A stretch of DNA of 64,000 nt from Brevibacterium ravenspurgense (GTDB lineage Bacteria; Actinomycetota; Actinomycetes; Actinomycetales; Brevibacteriaceae): positions 1-64,000 of the forward strand of contig NZ_LQQC01000008.1 in the NCBI RefSeq assembly GCF_001584615.1, read 5' to 3'. Below, piece by piece: positions 51,343-59,900 of this stretch. Numbering within the stretch: the first letter of the stretch is position 1; every line of letters starts with the position of its first letter. Below the pieces are notes generated by a model. The model was not told the DNA's origin and did not search any database. It was given only the letters and a program-made list of their open reading frames with translations. The position numbers and the translations under genes were made by a program.

Positions 51343-52078
51343 TCAGCCCACGCTGAAACAGCAGGCTGAAGACTTCGCGGGTGAACTCACTCAGACGGTC
51401 CACGCAGTGGTGGCGGACAGTCCACCGTTCAAAGTCGATTCTGTCGACGGCGGATCAAAGTTCGTCATTCAGCAGGATTCTAAAACCGGCATTGAACTGA
51501 CTGTCGACAGCAAACCACTGCTGTCGTTGCTTGTGAACTACCGATGCACCGCTGACAGCAAGAAGCGCTTCTTAGCAGTCGATAAGTCCGCGATTGCGGT
51601 TTACCCAGGACTACAAGCACAAAAAGAGCCGCTGTTCCGATACGAATACCAGCGCGACGCCAGTCAGACGCCCAGTGCCCATTTGCATATCCACGCGCAC
51701 CGTGACGCTTTCACTGCAACTATGGTCCGCGCTGGGCAGACCACTAAGCGTGGAGCAAAACGCGCTGAGGACGATCCAGTGCCCTCACTGAAGGAACTGC
51801 ATTTTCCACTTGGAGGAAGTAGATTTCGCCCTTGCCTCGAGGACGTACTCGAAATGCTCATAGAAGAATTCGGACTCGACCATGACAAAGGGCCAAATGG
51901 GTCTCGTGAAGCACTGCGTATAGGCCGCGCGGCGTGGCGACGCAGGCAGACAGGTGCCGCTGTTCGAAACGACCCAGAGTCTGCCGCCAATGCACTTCGG
52001 GAACTCGGCTACGACGTCAAGAATCCCGGCGAAGACGTTTTTTCAACCGTCAACTACGACCGTCTGAAACGAATGTAA
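51335..52078 (+). CDS. Uncharacterised 247-residue protein with HLHIHAH motif
   Basis: Not recognised. It is translationally coupled to the 62-residue gene. The central part has AHLHIHAHRDAF, a cluster of alternating histidines that could bind metal, followed by the block LKELHFPLGGSRFRPCLEDVLEMLIEEFG. The C-terminus is helical and ends with repeated-looking REALRIGRAAWRRRQTGAAVRN. No signal or membrane segment is seen. The N-terminal half (FVIQQDSKTGIELTVDSKPLLSLLVNYRC) suggests a beta-rich fold. The gene ends 7 bp before the right 28-bp repeat. Confidence 0.72.
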   Translation: MTDQPTLKQQAEDFAGELTQTVHAVVADSPPFKVDSVDGGSKFVIQQDSKTGIELTVDSKPLLSLLVNYRCTADSKKRFLAVDKSAIAVYPGLQAQKEPLFRYEYQRDASQTPSAHLHIHAHRDAFTATMVRAGQTTKRGAKRAEDDPVPSLKELHFPLGGSRFRPCLEDVLEMLIEEFGLDHDKGPNGSREALRIGRAAWRRRQTGAAVRNDPESAANALRELGYDVKNPGEDVFSTVNYDRLKRM

Positions 52079-52085
52079 ACACGAC

Positions 52086-52113
52086 AAGTTATCCACAGAT
52101 TCGGCGCAACCCG
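52086..52113 (+). repeat. 28-bp direct repeat, right copy
   Basis: Identical to 50990-51017 and 1096 bp from it. It lies immediately after the 247-residue gene and before the tad operon leader. See the left copy for content. Confidence 0.95.
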
Positions 52114-52130
52114 TAGCTATCAGGCGAAAC

Positions 52131-52190
52131 GTCCTCTATATTTCGAAATACCGAACTTGCCGTGCAAAGAAGCACGGCTATGCAGAGGAC
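52131..52190 (+). promoter_or_regulatory. Nested inverted repeats in the leader of the tad operon
   Basis: Outer arms GTCCTCT (52131-52137) and AGAGGAC (52184-52190) enclose an inner perfect hairpin GCCGTGC-AAAGAA-GCACGGC (52159-52178) and the palindrome ATTTCGAAAT. The outer 3' arm ends just before the ribosome site GGAAGAGG (52192-52199). The fold could control tadA transcription or translation. Confidence 0.5.
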
Positions 52191-52209
52191 AGGAAGAGGC
52201 TGAGCCGGC

Positions 52210-53433
52210 ATGGATGCCACAGACATCATCGCCGAACAGGTCCGCGATGCTGTCAGGCTTCGCGGACTCGACCCTCGTATGGAACCCGAACCCACACGGG
52301 CACTCATCCGCGATGTCATCGCCGCCTACGACGAACACACGCTCAGCGGATCACTCCCTCTGTTGGATGACCCCGAACAGGCATTCCAGCGGATAGTCGA
52401 CGACCTCACCGGCTTCGGACCCCTGCAACGCTTCCTCGACGACCCAGAAGTCGAAGAGATCTGGATCAACAGTCCCGACAAAGTGTTCATCAGCCGCGAC
52501 GGCGTCAGCGAACTCACCACGCTCGTCCTCAGCGAGACCGACGTCTACGAACTGATCGAAAAGATGCTGCGCACCAGCGGCCGTCGCGTCGACCTTTCCC
52601 AGCCGTTCGTCGACGCGAGCCTTCCCGACGGTTCCCGCCTGCATGTGGTCCTGCCGGACATCACACGCCGCCACCCTTCGGTGAACATCCGCAAGTTCAT
52701 CAAGAAGACCCGCAGCCTTGATGACTTGGTCAGATCAGGTTCCCTCACCTCGGCAGCGGCACGATTCCTCGACGCGGCAGTCAAAGCCGGAGCCAACATC
52801 GTGGTCTCCGGAGCAACCCAAGCCGGCAAAACAACAATGCTCAACGCGCTTGCCGGCTCCATCCCGGCACGCGAACGGGTGATCTCCTGTGAAGAAGTCT
52901 TCGAACTGGCCATTCCCACCCGCGACTGGGTGCCCATGCAGTGCCGCCAGGCATCCCTGGAGGGAACCGGTGAAGTCACACTGCGCGACCTCGTCAAAGA
53001 AGCCCTGCGCATGAGGCCCACACGGATTGTCGTCGGCGAAGTCCGCCAAGCAGAAAGCTTCGACCTGCTCATTGCACTCAACTCCGGCCTGCCCGGCATG
53101 GGCACCATTCACGCCAACTCGGCGCGCACCGCCGTAACCAAGCTGTGCACCCTGCCGCTTCTGGCCGGACCGAACATCGGCTCCGAATTCGTCACACCCA
53201 CCGTCGCCGCGGCTCTCGACCTGGTCGTACACCTGGCTCTGAACGCCGACGGTTCCCGCCGGGTAGTAGAAATCGCGGCGGTGCCCGGCGGAATGGAAAA
53301 CGGCGTCGTCGAACTCGAAAGCGTTTTCCACACCGTGAACGGCACCCTGGTCCGCGGCACCGGGTTTACGCACCTGGGCGAGCGCTTCTCCCGCATGGGG
53401 CTGAACATCCACCAGATTCTGGAGAACGCATGA
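52210..53433 (+). CDS. tadA: Tad pilus secretion ATPase TadA/CpaF
   Basis: A 407-residue type II/IV secretion ATPase that powers Flp pilus assembly. An N-terminal helical region (IIAEQVRDAVRLRGLDPRMEP) is followed by the PilT-like core with Walker A GATQAGKTT (~201-209), the Asp/His boxes, Walker B-like RPTRIVVGEVRQAE, and GTIHANSARTAV. It is the first gene of the operon. The usual upstream tadZ (CpaE-like) is not present. GGAAGAGG precedes the ATG. tadB overlaps its stop by 4 bp. Confidence 0.94.
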   Translation: MDATDIIAEQVRDAVRLRGLDPRMEPEPTRALIRDVIAAYDEHTLSGSLPLLDDPEQAFQRIVDDLTGFGPLQRFLDDPEVEEIWINSPDKVFISRDGVSELTTLVLSETDVYELIEKMLRTSGRRVDLSQPFVDASLPDGSRLHVVLPDITRRHPSVNIRKFIKKTRSLDDLVRSGSLTSAAARFLDAAVKAGANIVVSGATQAGKTTMLNALAGSIPARERVISCEEVFELAIPTRDWVPMQCRQASLEGTGEVTLRDLVKEALRMRPTRIVVGEVRQAESFDLLIALNSGLPGMGTIHANSARTAVTKLCTLPLLAGPNIGSEFVTPTVAAALDLVVHLALNADGSRRVVEIAAVPGGMENGVVELESVFHTVNGTLVRGTGFTHLGERFSRMGLNIHQILENA

Positions 53434-54305
53434 GCGCCTCAGCAACCGCCGTCATGTGCGGTGTGGGAATCGGCACCGGGCTGGCCCTGCTGTGGTTGGC
53501 CATGTGGGAAGGTCCGCCGAAGCGCAAACACACGTTCGGCTTTATACAGAACCTCGAAGACCAGCTCAAGACGGCCGGGTTCCACCGGTTGAAACCGGCA
53601 CATGTTTTCGTCGCCGCTGTCCTTGCCGCCGTGCTGACGATGTTCACGGTATGGGTCGTGACAAACGCCCTGCCAATTGCCGTGTGCTTCGGCATCTTTT
53701 CCGCAGCTGCGCCTTTTGCTGCTTTGAAGGCGAAAGCTCGCAAAACCGCTTTCAGCCGCCGTGACCTGTGGCCGCAGGCAGTCGATCATTTGAGTTCCGG
53801 TGTGCGCGCCGGACTGTCCCTGCCAGAAGCCGTTGCCGCTCTTGCTGAACGCGGACCCGAAGGGCTGCGGCCCATCTTCGCCGTGTTCGCCCGCGAATAC
53901 CGCGCAACAGGTGTTTTCTCAGTGGCTTTGGACCGGCTGAAGGACGCTGCAGCGGACCCCGTTGCCGACCGGATTGTGGCAGCACTGCGAGTCACACGCG
54001 ATGTCGGCGGATCTGATCTGGGCACCCTGCTGAAAACCCTCAGCCACTTCCTGCGCGAAGACTCACGCACCCGGGCAGAACTCACGGCACGCCAATCGTG
54101 GACCGTCACGGGTGCGCGTCTGGCAGTGGCCGCCCCGTGGGTTGTTCTGGGCATGCTCGCCACCCGCCCGGAAGCCGCTGCTGCCTACAGTTCACCGCGC
54201 GGAGCAGTGCTCCTGGCCGTCGGCCTGGTGGTGTCACTCACCGCTTATTCAGCCATGAAGCGCATCGGCCGACTGCCGGAAGAACCACGGGTTCTGAGGT
54301 CCTGA
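53430..54305 (+). CDS. tadB: Tad pilus inner-membrane protein TadB
   Basis: A 291-residue GspF-type platform protein. Hydrophobic segments lie near the N-terminus (~5-25), ~62-95 and at the C-terminus (~228-275). The cytoplasmic type II secretion F domain starts at DLWPQAVDHLSSGVRAGLSLPEAVAALAERGPEGLRPIFAVFAREYRATG, the TadB hallmark. ATGA overlap with tadA indicates coupling. It works with TadC below it at the pilus base. Confidence 0.92.
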   Translation: MSASATAVMCGVGIGTGLALLWLAMWEGPPKRKHTFGFIQNLEDQLKTAGFHRLKPAHVFVAAVLAAVLTMFTVWVVTNALPIAVCFGIFSAAAPFAALKAKARKTAFSRRDLWPQAVDHLSSGVRAGLSLPEAVAALAERGPEGLRPIFAVFAREYRATGVFSVALDRLKDAAADPVADRIVAALRVTRDVGGSDLGTLLKTLSHFLREDSRTRAELTARQSWTVTGARLAVAAPWVVLGMLATRPEAAAAYSSPRGAVLLAVGLVVSLTAYSAMKRIGRLPEEPRVLRS

Positions 54306-55231
54306 TGTCACCCATTGTTGTCATTGCTCTGGGCGTGCTCATCGGAATTGCCGCCGCCAACCTCGTCATGGCCCTGCCGATTATGCGCCGCCCCAGCCTT
54401 GAGGACCGCTTGGCGCCCTACATGCGGGAATCGAAAACTGTCGGCCGCATGTACTCGCTTTCTGCACCTGACACCGGAGGACTGCGCGGATTCATCGGCA
54501 CAGTCATCGGCAAGGCCGCCGGCTGGCTGGGTGAACGGCTGACAACGGATGCCGGAGTGCGCAGCCGACTGGAGCGCTTGGGCCCTCACGCCACGATTGA
54601 GCGTTTCCGTGCCCAGCAGATCGCCTGGACCGCCGCCGGAATTGTGCTCGGCATCGCTGCGGCTATCGGTCTGACCGCAGTACGGGGTTTCCACCCCGTG
54701 TTGGTCATCGCAATGCTCGTCCTGTTCGGCGTTGCCGGACACTTCTTCAACGACTGGCTGCTCACCCGCGCCGTCCGCCGCCGCGAACAGCGGATCCTTG
54801 CGGAGTTCCCCACGATTGCCGAACTGCTTGCACTGTCCATCACCGCCGGCGAATCAACCGTCGATGCCCTTGAACGCATCTGCCGCACAACAACGGGGGA
54901 ACTCAGCCGCGAACTGCAGACCGCCCTGGCCGAGGCACGCACCGGAACACCCCTGGTAGAAGCTCTTGACGGCATGGCACAACGCTCCGGTGTGCGCAGC
55001 CTGAGCCAGTTCGTCGATGGGATTGCCGTCGCCATCGCTCGCGGTACTCCCCTGTCAGAAGTTCTGCGTGCCCAAGCCGCGGACGTCCGTGCTGAAGGCC
55101 GCCGCTCACTCATGGAACTGGCAGGCCGCAAAGAAGTCGGAATGCTCGTTCCCGTTGTCGCCTTCGTCCTGCCGATCACCGTCATCTTCGCCGTCTATCC
55201 ATCGCTTGCGGTCCTGCAGCTGGGACCGTAA
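54305..55231 (+). CDS. tadC: Tad pilus inner-membrane protein TadC
   Basis: A 308-residue second GspF-type platform protein. It has an N-terminal membrane segment (IVVIALGVLIGIAAANLVMAL), two central ones (~108-150), a type II secretion F domain (ILAEFPTIAELLALSITAGESTVDALERICRTTTGEL...GTPLVEALDGMAQRSG) and a C-terminal helix with PITVIFAVYPS. Its ATG shares the last base of the tadB stop (TGATG). It is the partner of TadB. Confidence 0.92.
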   Translation: MSPIVVIALGVLIGIAAANLVMALPIMRRPSLEDRLAPYMRESKTVGRMYSLSAPDTGGLRGFIGTVIGKAAGWLGERLTTDAGVRSRLERLGPHATIERFRAQQIAWTAAGIVLGIAAAIGLTAVRGFHPVLVIAMLVLFGVAGHFFNDWLLTRAVRRREQRILAEFPTIAELLALSITAGESTVDALERICRTTTGELSRELQTALAEARTGTPLVEALDGMAQRSGVRSLSQFVDGIAVAIARGTPLSEVLRAQAADVRAEGRRSLMELAGRKEVGMLVPVVAFVLPITVIFAVYPSLAVLQLGP

Positions 55232-55265
55232 CTGCTTGCTCCAACACAAGTTCAAAGGAGAACTC

Positions 55266-55484
55266 ATGTTTGACCGATTCACCGCACACCTGCTGGCATT
55301 CGCAGCCGCCGTCTTTCCACCCGCCACTGGGCGACGCAGCCGTTCTGACCGAGGCGATGTGCCGGGCTGGGTGCTCATCACAGTCATGACAGCGGCCCTC
55401 GTGGTCGGCCTATGGGCATTGGCCGGCGAAGCATTCACCGGCTTCTTCCAAGATTCCATGAACAAGGTCCGCAACGCGGGCTGA
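55266..55484 (+). CDS. Flp-like pilin (DUF4244-type, atypical cleavage region)
   Basis: A 72-residue small membrane protein, probably the pilus shaft subunit. After a 30-residue basic lead, GDVPGWVLITVMTAALVVGLWALAGEAFTGFFQDSMNKVRN provides the single hydrophobic helix and amphipathic tail. Classical Flp pilins have G/xxxxEY at the prepilin peptidase site; here the Glu and Tyr are absent and the motif is G-D-V-P-G-W. AAAGGAG precedes the ATG. It lies between tadC and the TadE-like genes. Confidence 0.8.
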   Translation: MFDRFTAHLLAFAAAVFPPATGRRSRSDRGDVPGWVLITVMTAALVVGLWALAGEAFTGFFQDSMNKVRNAG

Positions 55485-55939
55485 TGACCACCCGCACAGT
55501 GCCCTCTCATAGGGCACCTGCCCACACCTTGACGGCCCTTACAGTGCACCCGCGAAGAACACCCGCACGCAGAGCCGATGCGGGCAATGCGGTTGCCGAA
55601 TTCGTCCTCGTGGCAGCACTGCTGAGTTTGGTGTTTGCGGCTGTCCTGCAGATTGTGCTGGCAATCCACGTGCGCAACACGGTCACGGATTCAGCTCTTG
55701 CCGGCGCCCGACATGCCAGCCTGGTCGGACACACTCCAGACCAAGGTGCAGAGGTCGCCCGCGAACTCATCACCACCGCGATTTCACCGAGCTACGCCGA
55801 AGACATCACTGTCGAAGAAGACCACGAGACGGGGCTCGTCACCGTCACAATCCGCACCCCTGTTCCCGTGGTCGGGTTCCTGGGTCCCGGCGGTGTGTGG
55901 GAACTGCGCGGGCGTGCCCTGATGGAGGATCCGTCGTGA
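55484..55939 (+). CDS. TadE-like pseudopilin
   Basis: A 151-residue pseudopilin. The hydrophobic core NAVAEFVLVAALLSLVFAAVLQIVLAIHVRN carries the E-F found at position 5-6 after the predicted cleavage Gly (AGNAVAEF). The remainder is periplasmic/extracytoplasmic and beta-rich. The ATG shares the last base of the preceding stop. TadE proteins are minor components needed for Flp pilus assembly. Confidence 0.85.
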   Translation: MTTRTVPSHRAPAHTLTALTVHPRRTPARRADAGNAVAEFVLVAALLSLVFAAVLQIVLAIHVRNTVTDSALAGARHASLVGHTPDQGAEVARELITTAISPSYAEDITVEEDHETGLVTVTIRTPVPVVGFLGPGGVWELRGRALMEDPS

Positions 55940-56361
55940 GAAAAGCGGATTCCGGGCGAGCCCCGATCGAGTTCATCTTCGCCTCGGTCGTCCTCATCAT
56001 TCCCCTGGTGTACGGGGCGCTCGCGTTTTCACAGGTGCAGTCAGCCGCCTACGCGGCCCAGGCTTCCGCGGTCGATGCCGCACGCGCAGCAGCCCGCTAT
56101 CCGCAGTCAGCCGAGGAGCGCGCACACCAGTCCGCCCAGCTGCACTTCGCTGATTTCGGCTTGGAATCTGCCGAATACACCATCCGCTTTGACTGCGCCG
56201 GAGACTGCCAGAAAGACGGGACTCGTGTGACGGCGACTGTGGAATCTACTGTTCCGCTGCCCGGAATCCCCCGCTGGCTGACGTCCGGTGGGAAAGCCGG
56301 GATCACCGTCCAGTCGGAACACGCCGACATTGTCGCGGCATTCGGTGAGGTCAGGCCATGA
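55936..56361 (+). CDS. TadE/TadF-like pseudopilin
   Basis: A 141-residue second pseudopilin, starting with GTG overlapping the previous stop by four bases. The helix SGRAPIEFIFASVVLIIPLVYGALAFSQVQSAAYAAQASAVDAARAAARY has the I-E-F motif. A Cys pair (FDCAGDC) in the extracytoplasmic part could form a disulfide. It is probably the TadF equivalent. Confidence 0.83.
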   Translation: MRKADSGRAPIEFIFASVVLIIPLVYGALAFSQVQSAAYAAQASAVDAARAAARYPQSAEERAHQSAQLHFADFGLESAEYTIRFDCAGDCQKDGTRVTATVESTVPLPGIPRWLTSGGKAGITVQSEHADIVAAFGEVRP

Positions 56362-56792
56362 GCAGGCGCAGGGATCGCGGCTCGATCATGCCTCTGTCCA
56401 TTGGGTTTATGAGCATCGCCCTGGCCCTGCTCATCATTGCGGTCGTCATCACCGACATCTACATGGCCCACCGCAAGCTGTTCGCCATGGCGGATTCAGC
56501 TGCTCTGGCCGCCGCGGATTCCTACACACCGGGGCTGACCGAACAGCCGTCCCTGTTCTTCACCAACGCCGACATCGAAAGCGCCGCCAGCCGCTACATC
56601 CGGCAGTCCTCCGACGATTCCCGGTGGACAAGCATGCGCGTGCGAGCGCACACCACCGACGCCAATCACGTGTCCGTTGAACTCACCGCAGGCTACAAAC
56701 CGGTTCTCATCAGCCCTTTTGTGCCCAAAGGACTCCCCTTGCGCGCCGCGGTCACAGTTGAAGGGGCTCTGCTCGATCCCGAATCCAGGTGA
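56358..56792 (+). CDS. Short TadG-like pilus protein (Rv3660c-neighbour type)
   Basis: A 144-residue membrane-anchored protein. It has the N-terminal TadG-like helix DRGSIMPLSIGFMSIALALLIIAVVITDIYMAHRKLFAMADSAALAAAD, followed by a compact extracytoplasmic domain. It is much shorter than proteobacterial TadG (no VWA domain), as is common in actinobacterial tad loci. ATGA overlap with the preceding gene shows it is the last tightly coupled member of the operon. Confidence 0.82.
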   Translation: MSRRRDRGSIMPLSIGFMSIALALLIIAVVITDIYMAHRKLFAMADSAALAAADSYTPGLTEQPSLFFTNADIESAASRYIRQSSDDSRWTSMRVRAHTTDANHVSVELTAGYKPVLISPFVPKGLPLRAAVTVEGALLDPESR

Positions 56793-56949
56793 ATCACGAG
56801 GTGCCGCCCGGCATGGTCTTTTAGGGTCGGCTTCTGTGGGGCTTGTGGGTCGCTGACTTCTGTTCCGCGCTCTGTGGACAGGACGCGTGCAATCCACAGG
56901 GGTTCACATTGGGGTGTGCGGCGATGCTCAGCTCGCTTATGTTCCGAGC

Positions 56950-59900
56950 ATGGCTCAGACAACCGTTCACGTCACCGGACAGGGGCACGCGTCGTTTTCG
57001 CTCAGTGCTCCTGACCGTGCGAGCGCCGCTGATGTTCTAGCCGCCTTCACCCGCCACACCGCGGGTGATTCTGTCGGGGCGTGGGCAGTCCGGTCCGATG
57101 GCGAACACTCTCGCCCCACCTCGGAAACCTGGCGGCAGTGGTGTTCCCAGCATCCGGCGACTATCGTCAGTCGTCCCAGCCAGCTCGACGTGCGTGCGAG
57201 GCTCACCGGAGTCCAGCCTGCCGCCACGATCGTGGCAGGACCGGACGCTGGTTTTTCTTTCGCACTGCCGCCGCACACTGTCACGGTCGGTCGCAGCGAA
57301 CGCGCTGATTTCTGTCTGCAGGACCCTTTTGCATCGCGCACTCCGCAGCAGCTGCGGTTCGGAACGAATACGGTCGGCAGCAGCATCGTGGTTGTTGACG
57401 ACGGGCAGCTCGAAACCGTCAACAACGCCGTCATTCCTTGGCCGAAACCGCCACGGGTCGCACAGCTGAACCGCCCGTCAATTCTGCATCTGGTCATTCC
57501 ACTGGTCATAGGGATTGCCCTGGCGATGGCCATGCAAGTGTGGTGGTTTCTTGCCTTCAGCCTGTCCGGCCCGCTGAGCGCGGGACTGCAGCTGCTGACA
57601 GAGCGGCGGCGCATCCGCAGGCAGTCAGCCGAAGGTCTGCGTTCCTATGCCGCCAGTCTGCGCACGCTTGCAGAAACGGTAGAGCAGCGAGCGGCCGAAG
57701 CGAAGATTCCGCCCAGTCGTGACCGGCTGACGGTGTGCATCGGCTACGGGACGGTTCTCCTTCCCGCGACGGTCGCCGAACCACCCGAACCGGATGAATC
57801 ATGGGACGACGGCTACCGTGCCGCGTGCCAGACACTCGAGGGCAGAATCGTGCTGCCGATCGATGCTGCCACACGCAGAATTCAGACCCAGGCGCCCATC
57901 AACATCGACCTTCGGGAACACTCGGTTGTCCTCTGCGGTGCTGAGGCCGCGCCGATTGTCCGGGCTCTGTGCGCCCCACTCAGTGCTGCCGCGATTGTTG
58001 TCCACGGCCGTGCCGCAGCCCGACGCACCCCGGAACTGCTGACTGCTTTGTCCGTCTGCCCCTGCGCGTATGGAGACAACTGTGTCGACAGCGAGGCGGC
58101 TGTAACCATCACGGTTGACCACGACCGGATTGCCGTAGCCGGCGCTGAGGCCAAGAGTTCAGTTGTGGTTGAAGCGTCTGCCCGCACGGCCCGGATCGTG
58201 CAGGCAGCCACGTCACCTGCGACGATGCCGGAGCCCGGCGCGATCAATCCCGCGCGCATGTCCACCGGAAGGTTCCTCAGCTTGTGCCCGCACACGTCTG
58301 GCACGGACGAGGCATGGTCGGAACCGGTCAGTTTCGACGAGTTGGCCTCCCAGTGCACGCGGGCCGAGGTGCCCATCGGCCTGGGCCCGGACGGCCCGGT
58401 TTCCGCTGATCTGTTCACTGATGGTCCCCACGCGCTTGTTGCCGGCACCACGGGAAGCGGAAAGTCAGTCCTCCTGCAGACGTGGATTGCCGCTCTGTGC
58501 CGCAGTCGACGGCCGGATGAGCTGCGGTTGATCCTCATGGACTTCAAGGGCGGAGCGGCGTTCTCGTCCCTGGCTGAGCTGCCGCACGTCGAATCGTGTT
58601 CGGACAATCTGGACCTGCGTTCAGCCCTGCGCACTCTGCGCAGCGTTCAGGCGGAGGTCCGCTATCGCGAAGGCGTGCTCAAAGCCTCCGGATGCCCCGA
58701 CATTGACGCCCACAATCAGACTGAAGCCGGGCCGCTGCTTCCGCGAATCGTTGTTGTGATTGACGAGTTCCAGGTGCTGACGGCCGACTTTCCATCCGGT
58801 GTTGAAGCGCTGGAATCCCTCACGGCCTTGGGACGGTCGCTTGGCATCCACATAGTGCTGGCCACGCAGAAGCCTTCCGGAGTCATCACATCGCGCATGC
58901 GCACAAACATCGCTCTGCGCATCTGCATGCGCGTACGGGATGCTTCTGACTCACTCGAAGTGCTCGATTCTGCTGTTGCTGCTGACTTCCTTCCGGACCG
59001 GCCCGGGATGGGCTGCATATCCACCGGTCACCGAAGCGATATGTTCCGCGCGGCCAGTCTGGAGATTCCCGCTGACGCGTCTGCCCAGGTGAGCTGGCGC
59101 CGGCTCGACACTGGCGAGCGCGAAGTCGGATCCGCCTCGGGTGCGTGCAGTATTGAGGTCGAGGCACCGCCGGTGCCGATCCTGCAGGAACTGCTGCAGA
59201 CAGCACGGCCGAGGAGCACCCGGCGAATCACCCCAGAAACTCTGCCTGAGGTTTTGCCGCTTGCCGAATCGGGGCCGGTGGGGCTCATTGATCTGCCAGA
59301 CCGGCAGACCGTTGTGGACTGGACGCCCCAGGCGGATCTCAGCACAGCGATCGTCGGCGGGCCGCGCACGGGTAAGTCATCTTTGCTGTGGCTTCTGGCC
59401 CGCGTGTTTTCTGAGGTCAGCAAGGAGGCTCGGGGCAATGCGAGAGCTCAGTCTCCGGACAGTGTTCTGTTCACGCGGGATGGGCCTTCGTGCTGTCGGT
59501 CAGGACTGTTGGTGGTCAATCACGCTGATGCGTGGCTGGTGGAATATGCACTCGGCAGGGTAGAGCAGACGATTGCCTCTGGTGGACGGCCGCGAGTGTT
59601 CATTGACGACTTCGAACACCTGACGTCTCAACCGCACATTCTCATGCGTCTCGAAGCGCTGCTGAGTGACACCTCGGCCGTCATCGTGTGTGACCGCAGG
59701 ACACTGAGCTCAAAGGTCGGCGCATCGATCAGCCGACGGGTTTTCTTCCCACCGGCCTCCGATGGGGACACGGTGTTTTTGGGACTCAGCAATCACCGCT
59801 TTGACGGTTTTCCGCCCGCGGGACGGGCTGTTCTCATTGCCCCACACACCGACTGCGGTGAAGCGCGTGCAGATGAGGGCTTGTCTCAGTGGGACGCCGA

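Noticed and set aside
50990..52113. Integrative element with tRNA att site
   Set aside because: There are direct repeats but no integrase, and no tRNA gene at either end, so only a small module or local duplication is supported.
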